DNA of 64,000 bases. Origin: Pseudomonadota bacterium (GTDB lineage Bacteria > Pseudomonadota > Alphaproteobacteria > Rhodobacterales > Rhodobacteraceae). The notes under the pieces are model-generated. The model searched no databases, was not told where the DNA came from, and was given only the letters and a program-made list of their open reading frames with translations. The stretch spans positions 62,001-126,000 of the forward strand of contig JAIUPC010000012.1 of the NCBI GenBank assembly GCA_020161655.1. Reading direction: 5' to 3'. Below are positions 31,425 through 45,414 of this stretch, piece after piece. Positions within the stretch are counted from its first letter, which is position 1. Each line of letters begins with the position of its first letter. The position numbers and the translations under genes are program-made.

Positions 31425-31616
31425 TCAGGCCTGCTTCGGCAGGTCGAGGATGCGGCGGATTTCGCCCGACCGCGTGACCCCGCGACCGGCGAGAGTTTCG
31501 TCCGAGGCATGGCCGAGGCGCTGGAATTCCCGCATCTGCCGGCGAAGCGCGGTAGCCGAAGTCAGGACGGCAAGAAAGGCCGCAAGTGCCGTGGGGAAAA
31601 AGCCGGGGTTGGACAT
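31425..31616 (-). CDS. DUF1127-like small protein
   Basis: 63 residues from the ATG at 31616 with AAAGGA upstream. A hydrophobic N-terminal helix (FFPTALAAFLAVLTSATALRRQMREFQRL) is followed by LGHASDETLAGRGVTRSGEIRRIL. This resembles the YjiS/DUF1127 signature: Leu-x-x-x-D-x-x-Leu, then Gly-Val-x-Arg and Glu-Ile. Some DUF1127 proteins are RNA-binding regulators in Rhodobacter and Agrobacterium; this copy has no direct evidence. Longer in-frame extension to 31721 lacks a ribosome binding site. Confidence 0.68.
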   Translation of the reverse strand: MSNPGFFPTALAAFLAVLTSATALRRQMREFQRLGHASDETLAGRGVTRSGEIRRILDLPKQA

Positions 31617-31741
31617 CGCATATCCTTTCGCAAGTCGGATCTTCTCTTGCAAGGATAGCTGTGCCTTGGCAGCGGATCGTGCAAGCTCTTGATCGGAATG
31701 CCGGATGTGCGCCTGGCGCATGGGTCGCGCCGGGTCTGTGG

Positions 31742-32071
31742 CTATCTCGGTCCCAGACCCGGCCCGCGCCGGGCGAGGCGGAGGGCGTTCGACTTGGTGC
31801 GGCGGCGGACCGGGTTGAGCGCTGCCTGGGCGATGGCGGCGGGGCTTTCCCCGGCAGCGATGGCCCGGCCCGCAGCCATGGCGGAGGCCTGTGCGGCATG
31901 GGTCTTTTCGCGGACCATGCGGGTCTTCTCCGCAGGCGTGACGTTCCAGAACCCGGCAAGTCCGCAGACCCGCATGAAGATCACCATATTGGCCTCGGCG
32001 AGCATCATCGTCATCTGCGCCGAAAGCTGCGCAAGCTGCAGTCCGGTCTCAAGTGGGCCATGGGTGCGCAT
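31742..32071 (-). CDS. Conserved alphaproteobacterial small protein (often labelled antifreeze protein)
   Basis: 109 residues from the ATG at 32071, preceded by AGGGA. The first half is a hydrophobic, Met-rich helix region (LAQLSAQMTMMLAEANMVIFMRVCGLAGFWNVTP). The rest is basic and ends PVRRRTKSNALRLARRGPGLG. I recall this pattern from Rhodobacterales proteins that databases call antifreeze protein type I, a name without experimental support that I know of. It may be granule- or membrane-associated. It lies divergent from the glycogen operon across a 565-base gap. Confidence 0.65.
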   Translation of the reverse strand: MRTHGPLETGLQLAQLSAQMTMMLAEANMVIFMRVCGLAGFWNVTPAEKTRMVREKTHAAQASAMAAGRAIAAGESPAAIAQAALNPVRRRTKSNALRLARRGPGLGPR

Positions 32072-32636
32072 CGGAATATCCCTGTTGCTGCGGTGTTGAT
32101 GCCGGAGGCGCTGCATCCGCCCGGTCGCGGGACCGAAGGCGGGGGCAACATGACAGTGATTGGCGTCAGGCACCAGCCCGTCGCCGGCGTGGCGAAAGAA
32201 TCACACCGCAGCGGCGCTCTCGCAGCGGGGCTGGCGCGCCTTCGGGTCCGGCACCGGCCTTCTGAATCTGCCGGGCCGCCCCTGTTTCCGATTGCACGCC
32301 AACCGGGCAATCCTCCAAAGCGCTTGCAGTATCGGCGCGCGAAGCCCGTCCTTCACTGCTCGACCGGTTTCCACTTCCTGCCGTCAGAACGCTGCGGCGC
32401 GGCAATAACTGGCGAAAACGGCGACAATGATGGCAATCGACGCTCAAAGCGCCGGTTCCGCCGAAGAACAGGGCTTCACAGCCGCAAGGGCGCGTGCAAC
32501 GATCCGGCTTCCAAAGCGCTTGCAGAGATGATAGCGGTAACATGAAAAAGCAGAACGGCCCGTTCGCTGGAGACACGACGAACTCGGATTCGCGAAGATC
32601 GCCAGCTAGGCCGTTGCCGCCTGACGGAGTAGAGAC
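32072..32636. other. Regulatory gap upstream of the glycogen operon
   Basis: Apart from a 32-codon leader ORF (32542-32640) I see no gene in this 565-base gap. It contains two identical 16-bp LacI-type sites (32314-32329 and 32510-32525) and should hold the glg promoter. Long antisense frames on the minus strand are shadows of glgP extending into it. Confidence 0.6.
32314..32525. promoter_or_regulatory. Two identical LacI-family-type operators upstream of glgP
   Basis: TCCAAAGCGCTTGCAG at 32314-32329 and again at 32510-32525, 196 bases apart. The core AAGCGCTT is palindromic, and the site fits the LacI-type pattern TGnAAnCGnTTnCA when read as TGCAAGCGCTTTGGA. Two spaced sites suit repression by DNA looping by a sugar-responsive LacI protein, which is not encoded in this window. 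Confidence 0.75.
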
Positions 32637-32640
32637 TTGA
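32542..32640 (+). CDS. Possible 32-residue leader peptide coupled to glgP
   Basis: ATG at 32542 (MKKQNGPFAGD...PPDGVET), stop TGA overlapping the glgP TTG start by four bases. It starts 17 bases after the second operator. No strong ribosome binding site precedes it. The overlap would allow translational coupling to the weak TTG start. Conservation in relatives is untested. Confidence 0.35.
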   Translation: MKKQNGPFAGDTTNSDSRRSPARPLPPDGVET

Positions 32641-35039
32641 AAGACATGACCGCGCAGCCGCTCAGCAAGGACGTCTTGCGTGCAGACATTCTGCGCCACC
32701 TGACCTATACGCTCGGCAAGGATGCCGACCACGCCTCGCATTACGACTGGCGCATGGCGCTGTCTTTCGCGATCCGCGACCGGATCGTCGGGCCATGGTT
32801 CGCCTCCACCCGCCGCACCTGGGCGGAAGAGCGCAAGCGCGTCTACTATCTGTCGATGGAATTCCTGATCGGCCGCATTCTCGAGGATGCGACGATCAAC
32901 CTTGGCCTGCGCGACATGGCGGCGGAGGTTCTCGCCGAAGCGGGTCAGGATTTCGCCGTTCTTGCCGGTGAGGAGCCGGATGCTGCCCTTGGCAACGGCG
33001 GGCTTGGCCGGCTTGCCGCCTGCTACATGGAGAGCATGGCGACGGTGGGTTGCCCCGCCTATGGCTACGGCATCCGCTACGAACACGGACTTTTCCGCCA
33101 GCGCTTCGAGGGCGGCCAGCAGGTCGAGGCGGCCGAGGACTGGCTGACCCAGCGCAATCCCTGGGAATTCGAGCGCCCGGAAAGCGCCTACACCATCGGC
33201 TTCAAGGGCGAGGTCGTGGAAAAGGGCGGCAAGAGCCTGTGGACGCCGGGTGAAACCGTCATCGCCTCGGCCTATGACACGCCGGTCGTCGGTTGGCAGG
33301 GGCAATGGGCCAACACGCTCCGCCTTTGGGGCGCGAAGCCCACGCAGCTTTTCGACCTCGCGCGGTTCAACCGGGGCGACTATACCGCCGCCGCCGAGCC
33401 GGAGACGCTGGCGCGGACGATCAGCCGGGTGCTTTATCCCGAGGATACGACTTATCAGGGCAAGGAACTGCGCCTGAAGCAGGAGTTCTTCCTGACCTCG
33501 GCGGCGATCCAGGACATCCTGCGCCGCTTCCTGAAGAACCATTCCGACCTCCGCGACCTGCCGAAGCACGTCGCGATCCAGATGAACGACACGCACCCGG
33601 CGCTGGCCGGGCCAGAGCTGATCCGGCTTCTGACCGACGCGCATGGCATCGCCTTCGACGAGGCGGCGGACATTGCCCAGGCCTGCCTCGGCTATACCAA
33701 CCACACGCTTCTGCCGGAGGCGCTGGAGCGTTGGTCGACCTGGCTCGTCGGCAACATCCTGCCGCGCCACATGGAGATCATCGAGCGTCTCGACCAGCGC
33801 CACCTCGCGCAGAACCCGACCCGGCCGCATTACGTCGGCATCGTGAAGCATCACGAGGTGCGGATGGGCGAACTGGCCTTCGTCACCGCGCATCGGGTGA
33901 ACGGGGTCTCCGCGCTCCATTCCGATCTGGTCAAGGACCGGCTTTTCCCCGAGCTGAACGCGCTCCACCCCGGCCGCATCGTCAACCAGACGAACGGCGT
34001 CACGCCGCGCCGCTGGCTGAGGATGGCGAACCCGGCGCTGTCGTCGCTCATCACCGAGACGATCGGGGCGGGCTGGGAAAGCGATCTCGACCGGCTGCGC
34101 GAGCTTGAACCGCATATCGAGGACAAGGGCTTCCGCGTTGCCTTCGCGGCGGCGAAGCGTGCCAACAAGGCCGCGACCTCGAACTGGATCAAGGACACGA
34201 CCGGCATCACCGTCAGCCCGGACGCGCTTTTCGACGTGCAGGTGAAGCGCTTCCACGAATACAAGCGCCAGCTTCTGAACATCCTCCAGACCATCGACGA
34301 ATGGCACCAGATCCGCGAAAACCCGAACGGCAACCATGTGCCGCGCGTGAAGATCTTCGGCGGCAAGGCCGCACCCGGCTATGCAGTGGCGAAGGAAATC
34401 ATCCATCTTATCAATGACGTGGGGACGGTCATCAACAATGACCCCAAGGTCGGCGATCTTCTGAAGGTGGTTTACCCCGCGAACTACAACGTCTCGATGG
34501 CGGAACGGCTGATCCCGGCGGCGGACCTGTCGGAGCAGATTTCGACGGCGGGCAAGGAAGCGTCCGGCACCGGCAACATGAAGCTGTCGCTGAACGGCGC
34601 CCTGACCATCGGCACGCTCGACGGCGCCAATGTGGAAATCCGCGATGAGGTCGGGGCCGAAAACTTCTTCCTCTTCGGCCTCACCGCCGAGGAAGTGGTC
34701 GAGCGGCGCAAGGACGTCGAACATGCCCGCCACGCGATCACCGCCAGCCAGTCGCTGCAGGACGTCCTCCAGATGATCGCCGAGGGCCGCTTCAGCCCGA
34801 CCCAACGCGACCGCTATCACGGCGTCGTCGACCGGCTCTGGAACCACGACTATTTCCTCGTCACGTCCGACTACGCCTCCTACGTGGCCGAACAGGGCGA
34901 GGTCGACCGCACCTACCGCGATGCCGATGACTGGACGCGGAAGGCCGCGCTCAACACGGCGCGGATGGGCTATTTTTCATCGGACCGGGCGATCCGGGGG
35001 TACATGAAGGACATCTGGGACATCGGCTCGGCTCTCTGA
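32637..35039 (+). CDS. glgP: Glycogen phosphorylase
   Basis: Releases glucose-1-phosphate from glycogen chain ends. 800 residues from a TTG start at 32637, which has GGAG at 32626-32629 with ideal spacing; an ATG at 32646 is the alternative. Family motifs are present: YYLSMEFLIGR, NGGLGRLAACYMESMAT, QMNDTHPALAGPELIRLL, NQTNGVTPRRWL, QVKRFHEYKRQLLN and the PLP-lysine region EASGTGNMKLSLNGALTIGTLDGANVEI. Length is normal. First gene of the glg operon; the next gene follows after 13 bases. Confidence 0.96.
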   Translation: MKDMTAQPLSKDVLRADILRHLTYTLGKDADHASHYDWRMALSFAIRDRIVGPWFASTRRTWAEERKRVYYLSMEFLIGRILEDATINLGLRDMAAEVLAEAGQDFAVLAGEEPDAALGNGGLGRLAACYMESMATVGCPAYGYGIRYEHGLFRQRFEGGQQVEAAEDWLTQRNPWEFERPESAYTIGFKGEVVEKGGKSLWTPGETVIASAYDTPVVGWQGQWANTLRLWGAKPTQLFDLARFNRGDYTAAAEPETLARTISRVLYPEDTTYQGKELRLKQEFFLTSAAIQDILRRFLKNHSDLRDLPKHVAIQMNDTHPALAGPELIRLLTDAHGIAFDEAADIAQACLGYTNHTLLPEALERWSTWLVGNILPRHMEIIERLDQRHLAQNPTRPHYVGIVKHHEVRMGELAFVTAHRVNGVSALHSDLVKDRLFPELNALHPGRIVNQTNGVTPRRWLRMANPALSSLITETIGAGWESDLDRLRELEPHIEDKGFRVAFAAAKRANKAATSNWIKDTTGITVSPDALFDVQVKRFHEYKRQLLNILQTIDEWHQIRENPNGNHVPRVKIFGGKAAPGYAVAKEIIHLINDVGTVINNDPKVGDLLKVVYPANYNVSMAERLIPAADLSEQISTAGKEASGTGNMKLSLNGALTIGTLDGANVEIRDEVGAENFFLFGLTAEEVVERRKDVEHARHAITASQSLQDVLQMIAEGRFSPTQRDRYHGVVDRLWNHDYFLVTSDYASYVAEQGEVDRTYRDADDWTRKAALNTARMGYFSSDRAIRGYMKDIWDIGSAL

Positions 35040-35052
35040 GGGAGGGGACAGG

Positions 35053-37248
35053 ATGGCGCGCAAGGCGACGACGACGGACGCAGTGACCCTGCCCGAGGCT
35101 GACGCGCGGGCGCTGGCCGAGGGCCGGCACGGCGATCCCTTCTCGGTTCTCGGGCCGCATGGCGATGTAGCGCGGGCGGTCATCCCGCATATCGCGAGGC
35201 TCTGGCTGGTGCAGGGCCGGGCGAAACCGGTCGAGATGGTCCGCCATCCCGATCATGGCGAGCTCTTCGAAGGCCCGGTGAAGGCCGACAAGTCCTACCG
35301 CTTCCGCGCCGAGGCCGAAGATGGCACCATTTGGGAATTCGAGGACCCCTACCGCTTCGGCCCGGTCCTTGGACAGATCGACGAATACCTGATCGGCGAG
35401 GGTAGCCACCGCCGGCTCTGGCAGAAGCTTGGCGCCCATCTCATCAGCCATGAGGGCAGCGACGGCGTCCATTTCGCCGTCTGGGCGCCGAATGCCGAAC
35501 GGGTCTCGGTTGTCGGCGATTTCAACGCCTGGGACGGGCGCAGAAATCCGATGCGGCGGCGCGGGGCAACCGGCGTCTGGGAGATATTCCTGCCGGGCCT
35601 TGGCGAAGGCACGATCTACAAATACGAAATCCGCGGGCAGGGCGGCCATATCGGCCCGCTGAAGGCAGATCCGGTCGGCTTCGGCAGCGAACACCCGCCG
35701 CGGACGGGCTCCGTCGTGCGCCGCGCCGGTACGCCAGAATGGACCGATGGCGACTGGATGGCTACGCGGGCGCAGGCCAATTCCGTCGATGCGCCGGTCT
35801 CGGTCTACGAAGTTCATCTCGGCAGCTGGCGGCGTACCGACAATGGCGAAAGGCCGCTCTCCTACCTCGAACTGGCCGATGAGCTTGTCGATTACGCGCT
35901 CTGGATGGGCTTTACCCATCTGGAACTTCTGCCGGTGTCGGAACATCCCTTCGACGGCTCCTGGGGCTATCAGCCCGTCGGCATGTATGCGCCCACCATC
36001 CGCTACGGCACGCCCGCCGAATTCTCGGCCTTCGTCGATGCGGCGCATCGCAAGGGCCTCGGCATCCTCTTTGACTGGGTGCCCGGCCATTTCCCGACCG
36101 ATCCGCACGGGCTGGGCCGGTTCGACGGCACTCCGCTTTACGAACATGCCGATCCGAAGGAAGGGTTCCATATCGACTGGAACACCCTGATCTACAACTA
36201 TGGCCGCGCCGAGGTGCAGAACTACCTCATGGCCAACGCCTTGTATTGGCTTGAGGAATACCATCTCGACGGGCTTCGCGTCGACGCCGTCGCCTCGATG
36301 CTTTACCGCGACTATTCGCGCAAAGAAGGCGAATGGGTGCCGAATGTCCACGGCGGGCGCGAGAACTACGAGGCGATCCAGCTTTTGCGGGACGTCAACA
36401 CCTTCGCCTATGCCGAATGCCCCGGCATCATGACGGTGGCCGAGGAATCGACGGCCTTCCCCGGCGTCTCGCGCCCCGTCGATACCGGCGGGCTTGGCTT
36501 CGGCTTCAAGTGGAACATGGGCTGGATGAACGACACCCTGTCCTACATCCAGAAGGAACCGATCTTCCGCCAGTACCACCACAACCAGATGACTTTCGGC
36601 CTGGCCTACGCCTGGACGGAAAACTTCATCCTGCCGATCAGCCATGACGAGGTGGTGCATGGCAAGGGCTCCATGCTCGGCAAGATGCCGGGCAGCGCGT
36701 GGGAGAAATTCGCCAACCTGCGCGCCTATTACGGCTTCATGTGGGGCCATCCCGGCAAGAAGCTTCTCTTCATGGGGCAGGAGTTCGCGCAAGGCGCGGA
36801 ATGGAACCACAACAAGAGCCTCGACTGGCATCAGGCAAACGATCCCCAGCACAAGGGCATCCAGTCGCTGGTGCGCGACCTGAACCTCCTCTACCGGCTG
36901 AATCCGGCGCTCCACCTCAACGACTGCCGGCCCGAGGGTTTCGACTGGCTTGAGGTCAACGATGCCGAAAACTCGGTCTTCGCCTTCGTGCGGAAGGGCA
37001 AGAAAGGCGACCCGATGATCGTCGTGGCGGCGAATTTCACACCCGTGGAACGCGGCGCCTACCGACTTGGCTTCCCGGCGCCAGGGGTCTGGGAAGAGGT
37101 GATGAATACCGACGCATCGGTCTATGGCGGCGGCAACCGGGGCAACCTCGGCGGCGTCACGACCGAAGCGGAGGGCTGGCACAATCAGGCACAGTCGGCG
37201 GCAGTGGTGTTGCCGCCTTTGTCCGTGGTCATGTTCCGCCAGGCATAA
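35053..37248 (+). CDS. glgB: 1,4-alpha-glucan branching enzyme
   Basis: 731 residues, GH13 (subfamily 9 type). An N-terminal CBM48 region ([36 protein letters not shown]) precedes the catalytic barrel: [47 protein letters not shown] (catalytic Asp), [14 protein letters not shown] (acid/base Glu) and [14 protein letters not shown]. It forms alpha-1,6 branches on glycogen. GGAGGGGA lies just upstream of the ATG. Length and motif set are typical. Confidence 0.96.
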   Translation: MARKATTTDAVTLPEADARALAEGRHGDPFSVLGPHGDVARAVIPHIARLWLVQGRAKPVEMVRHPDHGELFEGPVKADKSYRFRAEAEDGTIWEFEDPYRFGPVLGQIDEYLIGEGSHRRLWQKLGAHLISHEGSDGVHFAVWAPNAERVSVVGDFNAWDGRRNPMRRRGATGVWEIFLPGLGEGTIYKYEIRGQGGHIGPLKADPVGFGSEHPPRTGSVVRRAGTPEWTDGDWMATRAQANSVDAPVSVYEVHLGSWRRTDNGERPLSYLELADELVDYALWMGFTHLELLPVSEHPFDGSWGYQPVGMYAPTIRYGTPAEFSAFVDAAHRKGLGILFDWVPGHFPTDPHGLGRFDGTPLYEHADPKEGFHIDWNTLIYNYGRAEVQNYLMANALYWLEEYHLDGLRVDAVASMLYRDYSRKEGEWVPNVHGGRENYEAIQLLRDVNTFAYAECPGIMTVAEESTAFPGVSRPVDTGGLGFGFKWNMGWMNDTLSYIQKEPIFRQYHHNQMTFGLAYAWTENFILPISHDEVVHGKGSMLGKMPGSAWEKFANLRAYYGFMWGHPGKKLLFMGQEFAQGAEWNHNKSLDWHQANDPQHKGIQSLVRDLNLLYRLNPALHLNDCRPEGFDWLEVNDAENSVFAFVRKGKKGDPMIVVAANFTPVERGAYRLGFPAPGVWEEVMNTDASVYGGGNRGNLGGVTTEAEGWHNQAQSAAVVLPPLSVVMFRQA

Positions 37249-37276
37249 GCGCCGGCGGTTTCGAGGGAGGAAAGAA

Positions 37277-38548
37277 ATGCAGCCTAAACCCAATCAGCGC
37301 CTGTCGTCGCAGGCGATGGCCTTTGTCCTCGCCGGCGGACGCGGCAGCCGGTTGAAGGAACTGACCGACAAGCGGGCAAAGCCTGCCGTCTATTTCGGCG
37401 GCAAGACCCGGATCATCGACTTCGCGCTGTCGAACGCCCTGAACTCGGGCATCCGGAAGATGGCCATCGCCACCCAGTACAAGGCGCATTCGCTGATCCG
37501 CCACATGCAGCGCGGCTGGGGATTCTTCCGGGCGGAACGGAACGAATACCTCGACATCCTGCCCGCCTCGCAGCGCGTCGATGAGAACAAGTGGTATCTC
37601 GGCACGGCGGATGCGGTGACGCAGAACATCGACATCGTCGACAGCTACAACGTCAAATACGTCGTCATCCTCGCAGGCGATCACGTCTACAAGATGGACT
37701 ACGAGATCATGCTTCAGCAGCATGTCGAAACCGGCGCCGACGTGACCATCGGCTGTCTCACCGTGCCGAGGATGGAAGCCGTGGCCTTCGGCGTGATGCA
37801 TGTCGACAAGAATGCCCGCATCACCGATTTCCTTGAGAAGCCGAAGAACCCGCCGTCGATCCCCGGCGACCCGGACAATGCGCTCGCCTCGATGGGCATC
37901 TATGTCTTCAACTGGGACTTCCTGCGCGACCTTCTCATCAAGGATGCGGAAGACCCCAATTCCAGCCACGACTTCGGCCATGACATCATCCCCGACATCG
38001 TGAAGAACGGGAAGGCCATCGCGCATCGCTTCTCGGACAGCTGCGTCCGGTCCAGCCTTGAGGAAGAGCCATACTGGCGCGACGTCGGCACGGTGGATGC
38101 CTTCTGGCAGGCCAATATCGACCTCACCGACTTCATCCCGAAGCTCGACCTATATGACAACAGCTGGCCGATCTGGACCTATGCCGAGATCGTGCCCCCG
38201 GCGAAGTTCATCCATGACGAGGACGGGCGGCGCGGGTCTGCCGTGTCGTCGCTGGTGTCGGGCGACTGCATCGTCTCCGGCTCCGAGGTCAGGAACTCGC
38301 TCCTCTTCACCGGGGTCCGGTCGCATTCGTTCTCCACGCTCGACAATGCGGTGGTGCTTCCCTACGTCACCGTCAACCGCAAGGCGGAGCTGAAAAACTG
38401 CGTCATCGACCGCGGTGTCATCATCCCCGAAGGGCTTGTCGTCGGGCAGGACCCGGTCGAGGATGCGAAGTGGTTCCGCCGCGAAGACTCAGGCATCGTC
38501 CTCATAACGCAGGACATGCTCGACCGGCGGTCGGCGGCGAAGGGCTAG
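37277..38548 (+). CDS. glgC: Glucose-1-phosphate adenylyltransferase (ADP-glucose pyrophosphorylase)
   Basis: Makes ADP-glucose, the committed and allosterically controlled step of glycogen synthesis. 423 residues from the ATG at 37277 after GGGAGGAAAG. Nucleotidyltransferase motifs are [54 protein letters not shown] (catalytic Asp) and FLEKPK. The C-terminal left-handed beta-helix includes [20 protein letters not shown]. Length is normal for bacterial GlgC. The regulatory ligand cannot be deduced from the sequence. Confidence 0.96.
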   Translation: MQPKPNQRLSSQAMAFVLAGGRGSRLKELTDKRAKPAVYFGGKTRIIDFALSNALNSGIRKMAIATQYKAHSLIRHMQRGWGFFRAERNEYLDILPASQRVDENKWYLGTADAVTQNIDIVDSYNVKYVVILAGDHVYKMDYEIMLQQHVETGADVTIGCLTVPRMEAVAFGVMHVDKNARITDFLEKPKNPPSIPGDPDNALASMGIYVFNWDFLRDLLIKDAEDPNSSHDFGHDIIPDIVKNGKAIAHRFSDSCVRSSLEEEPYWRDVGTVDAFWQANIDLTDFIPKLDLYDNSWPIWTYAEIVPPAKFIHDEDGRRGSAVSSLVSGDCIVSGSEVRNSLLFTGVRSHSFSTLDNAVVLPYVTVNRKAELKNCVIDRGVIIPEGLVVGQDPVEDAKWFRREDSGIVLITQDMLDRRSAAKG

Positions 38549-38558
38549 GAGCCGGGCA

Positions 38559-39997
38559 ATGGCGGCAGAGGGCAGGGTACTTTCGGTCGCCTCCGAGGCG
38601 GTGCCGCTCATCAAGACAGGCGGCTTAGCCGACGTGGCAGGCGCGCTGCCCGAGGCGCTGGCGCCCGAAGGCTGGGACATGCGGGTGATGATGCCCGCCT
38701 ATCCCGGTCTTCTGGCCAAGCTTGGACTGGCGGAGGAAGTCTGGGCCGCGCCCGACCTATTCGGCGGTCCCGCCCGCGTCATGAAGGGCCGGGCGGGGGA
38801 GGTGACGTTCCTCCTCCTCGACGCGCCCCATCTTTATGACCGGCGCGGCGGCCCCTATTCCGAAGGCGGCCACGACTATGCCGACAATCCAGAACGCTTC
38901 GCCGCTCTGAGCTGGGCGGCGGCGGAGGTTGCCCGGAATGGTGCTGCGGACGGCTGGAAGCCCGAGATCCTGCACGCCCATGACTGGCAGGCGGGGCTTG
39001 CCCCGGCCTACCTGCGCTACGGCCCGCAGACCGGGGTCAAGACCGTCCTCACCATCCACAACATCGCCTTTCAGGGCATCGCCGCGCCCTACAAGCTTGG
39101 CGTGCTGCGCCTGCCGGGCTGGGCCTTCTCGGCCGAACAGATCGAATACTACGGGAATATCTCCACGCTGAAGGCGGGCCTGGTGACGGCGGATGCGATC
39201 ACCACCGTCTCGCCGACCTATGCCGAGGAACTGATGCGGCCCGAGTTCGGCATGGGCCTGCAAGGCGTCATCGCCGCCCGCGCCCGCGACCTACACGGCA
39301 TCCTGAACGGGGTGGACGAAGGGGTCTGGTCGCCTGAGAGCGACCCCAACGCCACCCCTTATTCCTCAAAGGACCTGAAGGCCAAGGCCGAGAACCGCGT
39401 CGCCCTTGCCGCAGAGTTTGGCCTGACACCGGGCGAGGGGCCTCTGGCCATCGTCGTCAGCCGCCTGACCGACCAGAAGGGCATCGACCTTCTCGTCGCC
39501 GTCCTGTCCGATTTCATCGAGGCGGGGGGCAGCCTTGCTGTTCTCGGCTCCGGCGATCCGGTGCTCGAAGCGGCGATGCGGCGTGCTGCGGATCGCTGGC
39601 CGGGCCGCGTCGGCGTGCGCATCGGCTATGATGAGGCGCTGTCGCACCGGATGTTCGCGGGCGGCGATGCCGTCCTCGTGCCATCCCGGTTCGAACCCTG
39701 CGGGCTGACGCAGATGTACGGCCTCCGCTACGGCACGCTGCCGGTGGTGGCGGCAACGGGCGGGCTCAACGACACGGTGATAGGCGCCACGCCCGCCAGC
39801 CTCAGCGGCAAGGCCGCGACGGGCATCACCTTCCATCCGGTCGATGCCGGCGGCCTTGCGGGTGCGCTCCGCCGCCTGACGGAGCTTTATGCCGACCGGG
39901 CGCTCTGGACGCAGATGGTCAGGCGCGCGATGAAGGCCGAGGTCGGCTGGGCCGAGCCCGCCGCCCGCTACGCCGCGTTGTACCGGAGCCTGATGAC

Positions 39998-40001
<4 letters not shown>
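38559..40001 (+). CDS. glgA: Glycogen synthase
   Basis: 480 residues, GT5 family. The N terminus carries the ADP-glucose-binding KTGGLADVAGALPEAL; further motifs are LHAHDWQAGLAPAYL, TIHNIAFQG and, in the C-terminal Rossmann domain, VSRLTDQKGIDLL and SRFEPCGLTQMYGLRYGTLPVVAATGGLNDTV with its catalytic Glu. It elongates alpha-1,4-glucan from ADP-glucose made by GlgC. The stop overlaps the glgX GTG start by four bases. Confidence 0.96.
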
Positions 40002-43764
<3,763 letters not shown>

Positions 43765-43771
43765 GGCGAGG

Positions 43772-43817
43772 CCGGGGTTCCACCCCGGACCCCGAGGTAT
43801 TTTCGGCAAGATGAAAG
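43772..43817 (+). repeat. Dispersed intergenic repeat, copy 1
   Basis: Hairpin CCGGGGT-TCC-ACCCCGG (43772-43788) followed by a 24-base block (43794-43817: GAGGTATTTTCGGCAAGAT then GAAAG). The 24-base block recurs at 58730-58753 with two mismatches. I know similar short blocks from Rhodobacteraceae intergenic regions. Here it directly supplies the sequence upstream of the alpha-glucosidase start. Confidence 0.75.
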
Positions 43818-43824
43818 GGTGGCC

Positions 43825-45414
43825 ATGGCGGCTGAATGGTGGCGTGGCGCGGTGACCTATCAGGTCTATCCGCGGAGTTTTCAGGACGACAACGGCGACG
43901 GGGTGGGCGATCTGAACGGGATCACCAGGCGGCTTGGCCATATCGCCGATCTTGGCGCCGATGCGGTCTGGCTGTCGCCGGTCTTCACCTCGCCGATGAA
44001 GGACATGGGTTATGACGTCTCGGACTACCGCGACATCGACCCGGTCTTCGGCACGCTTGCCGATTTCGACGCGCTTCTGGCGCGGGCGCATGGGCTTGGC
44101 CTCAAGGTCATCGTCGATCAGGTGCTGTCGCATTCCTCGGACCAGCATCCCCTGTTCCGCGAAAGCCGCCGGAGCCGGGACAATGACCATGCCGACTGGT
44201 ATGTCTGGGCTGATCCGAAGCACGACGGTTCCCCGCCCAACAACTGGATGGCCATTTTCGGTGGCGGCGGCTGGAGCTGGGAGGCCCGGCGGCATCAGTA
44301 TTATTTCCACAACTTCCTGGCCGAGCAGCCGGATTTCAACTTCCACAACCGGGATGTGCAGGACTTCCACCTCGACAACATGCGTTTCTGGCTTGAGCGC
44401 GGGGTGGACGGATTCCGGCTTGATACGATCAACTACTATTTCCACGACAGGCTTCTGCGGGACGATGCCGCCGACTTCCGGGTGAAGAAGAAGCACGAGG
44501 CCAATCCCTACAACATGCAGTATCACCTCTTCTCGAAGAACCAGCCGGAGAACCTTGATTTCCTTGAGAGAATGCGGGCGCTGACGGATGAGTACGATGC
44601 CCGCATGATGGTGGGTGAGGTTGGCGACAGCCATCATGCGATCGAGCTGATGGGGCAGTATACCTCGGGCCGCCGCGTGCATCAGTGCTATTCCTTCGAG
44701 ATGCTCGGGCCGGACTTTTCGGCGAAGCATTTCCGCTCGAAGGTCGAGGGGTTCTTCAAGGGCGCGCCGAAGGGCTGGCCCTGCTGGGCCTTCTCGAACC
44801 ATGACGTGAACCGCCACGTCACGCGCTGGCAGGCGCATGGAGCCTCCCGCGAGGCGTTGGCCAAGCAGGCGGCGGCCTTGCTCCTGAGCCTGCAGGGCTC
44901 CATCTGCATCTATCAGGGCGAGGAACTGGGCCAGACCGAGACGGAACTGAAGTTCGAGGAGCTGACCGACCCGGCGGGGATCAACTTCTGGCCCGAGGAG
45001 AAGGGCCGTGATGGTTGCCGCACCCCGATGGTCTGGCAGGATTCGGCGCCGAATGCCGGGTTCTCCTCCGCCAACCGCACCTGGCTGCCGGTAAAGCCGG
45101 AACAGGCCATGGTCGCCGTCGACCGTCAGGGCGCCGGGTCGGTCATGGGATTCTACCGGCTGATGCTGGCGCTGAGGAAGGCGCGGGCGGATCTGGTCGG
45201 CGGGGCGACGGAGTTCTTCGATCTGCCGGAGCCGGTTCTGGGGTTCCGGCGCGGGGCGGGGACTCTCTGCCTCTTCAACCTGTCGCCGAGGCCGGTGCAG
45301 GTTCCGCTGAGCGGCGGCACGATCCTGCTGGCCCAAGCGGCGGATGCCGGCAAGACCGGGCTGACGCTCGGCCCGAACGGCTTTGCCATCCTCGATGGCG
45401 GCGAGGTCGGCTGA
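43825..45414 (+). CDS. GH13 alpha-glucosidase
   Basis: 529 residues from the ATG at 43825 (MAAEWWRGAV); a GTG two codons earlier is in frame. Oligo-1,6-glucosidase/alpha-glucosidase pattern: WWRGAVTYQVYPRSFQDDNGDGVGDL, DAVWLSPVFTSPMKDMGYDVSDY, GVDGFRLDTINYY (nucleophile Asp), MMVGEVGDSHHAIE (acid Glu), FSNHDVNRHVTRW (third Asp). It hydrolyses short alpha-glucosides, probably products of glycogen or imported maltose/sucrose. The specific name aglA cannot be supported without a transport operon. It reads on from pgm after a 60-base repeat and ends one base before the convergent sulfatase. Confidence 0.9.
   Translation: MAAEWWRGAVTYQVYPRSFQDDNGDGVGDLNGITRRLGHIADLGADAVWLSPVFTSPMKDMGYDVSDYRDIDPVFGTLADFDALLARAHGLGLKVIVDQVLSHSSDQHPLFRESRRSRDNDHADWYVWADPKHDGSPPNNWMAIFGGGGWSWEARRHQYYFHNFLAEQPDFNFHNRDVQDFHLDNMRFWLERGVDGFRLDTINYYFHDRLLRDDAADFRVKKKHEANPYNMQYHLFSKNQPENLDFLERMRALTDEYDARMMVGEVGDSHHAIELMGQYTSGRRVHQCYSFEMLGPDFSAKHFRSKVEGFFKGAPKGWPCWAFSNHDVNRHVTRWQAHGASREALAKQAAALLLSLQGSICIYQGEELGQTETELKFEELTDPAGINFWPEEKGRDGCRTPMVWQDSAPNAGFSSANRTWLPVKPEQAMVAVDRQGAGSVMGFYRLMLALRKARADLVGGATEFFDLPEPVLGFRRGAGTLCLFNLSPRPVQVPLSGGTILLAQAADAGKTGLTLGPNGFAILDGGEVG

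Noticed and set aside
32166-34847. 893-codon open frame on the minus strand across glgP
   Set aside because: It lies antisense to glgP, which shows every phosphorylase motif. Long antisense frames are expected in GC-rich DNA, and its product is low-complexity Arg/Asp/Val-rich with no domain.
34951-37293. 780-codon minus-strand frame opposite glgB
   Set aside because: Antisense shadow of a complete branching enzyme gene.
43825-45414. Trehalose synthase for the GH13 gene after pgm
   Set aside because: The protein lacks the C-terminal maltokinase part and the motif set resembles oligo-1,6-/alpha-glucosidases.
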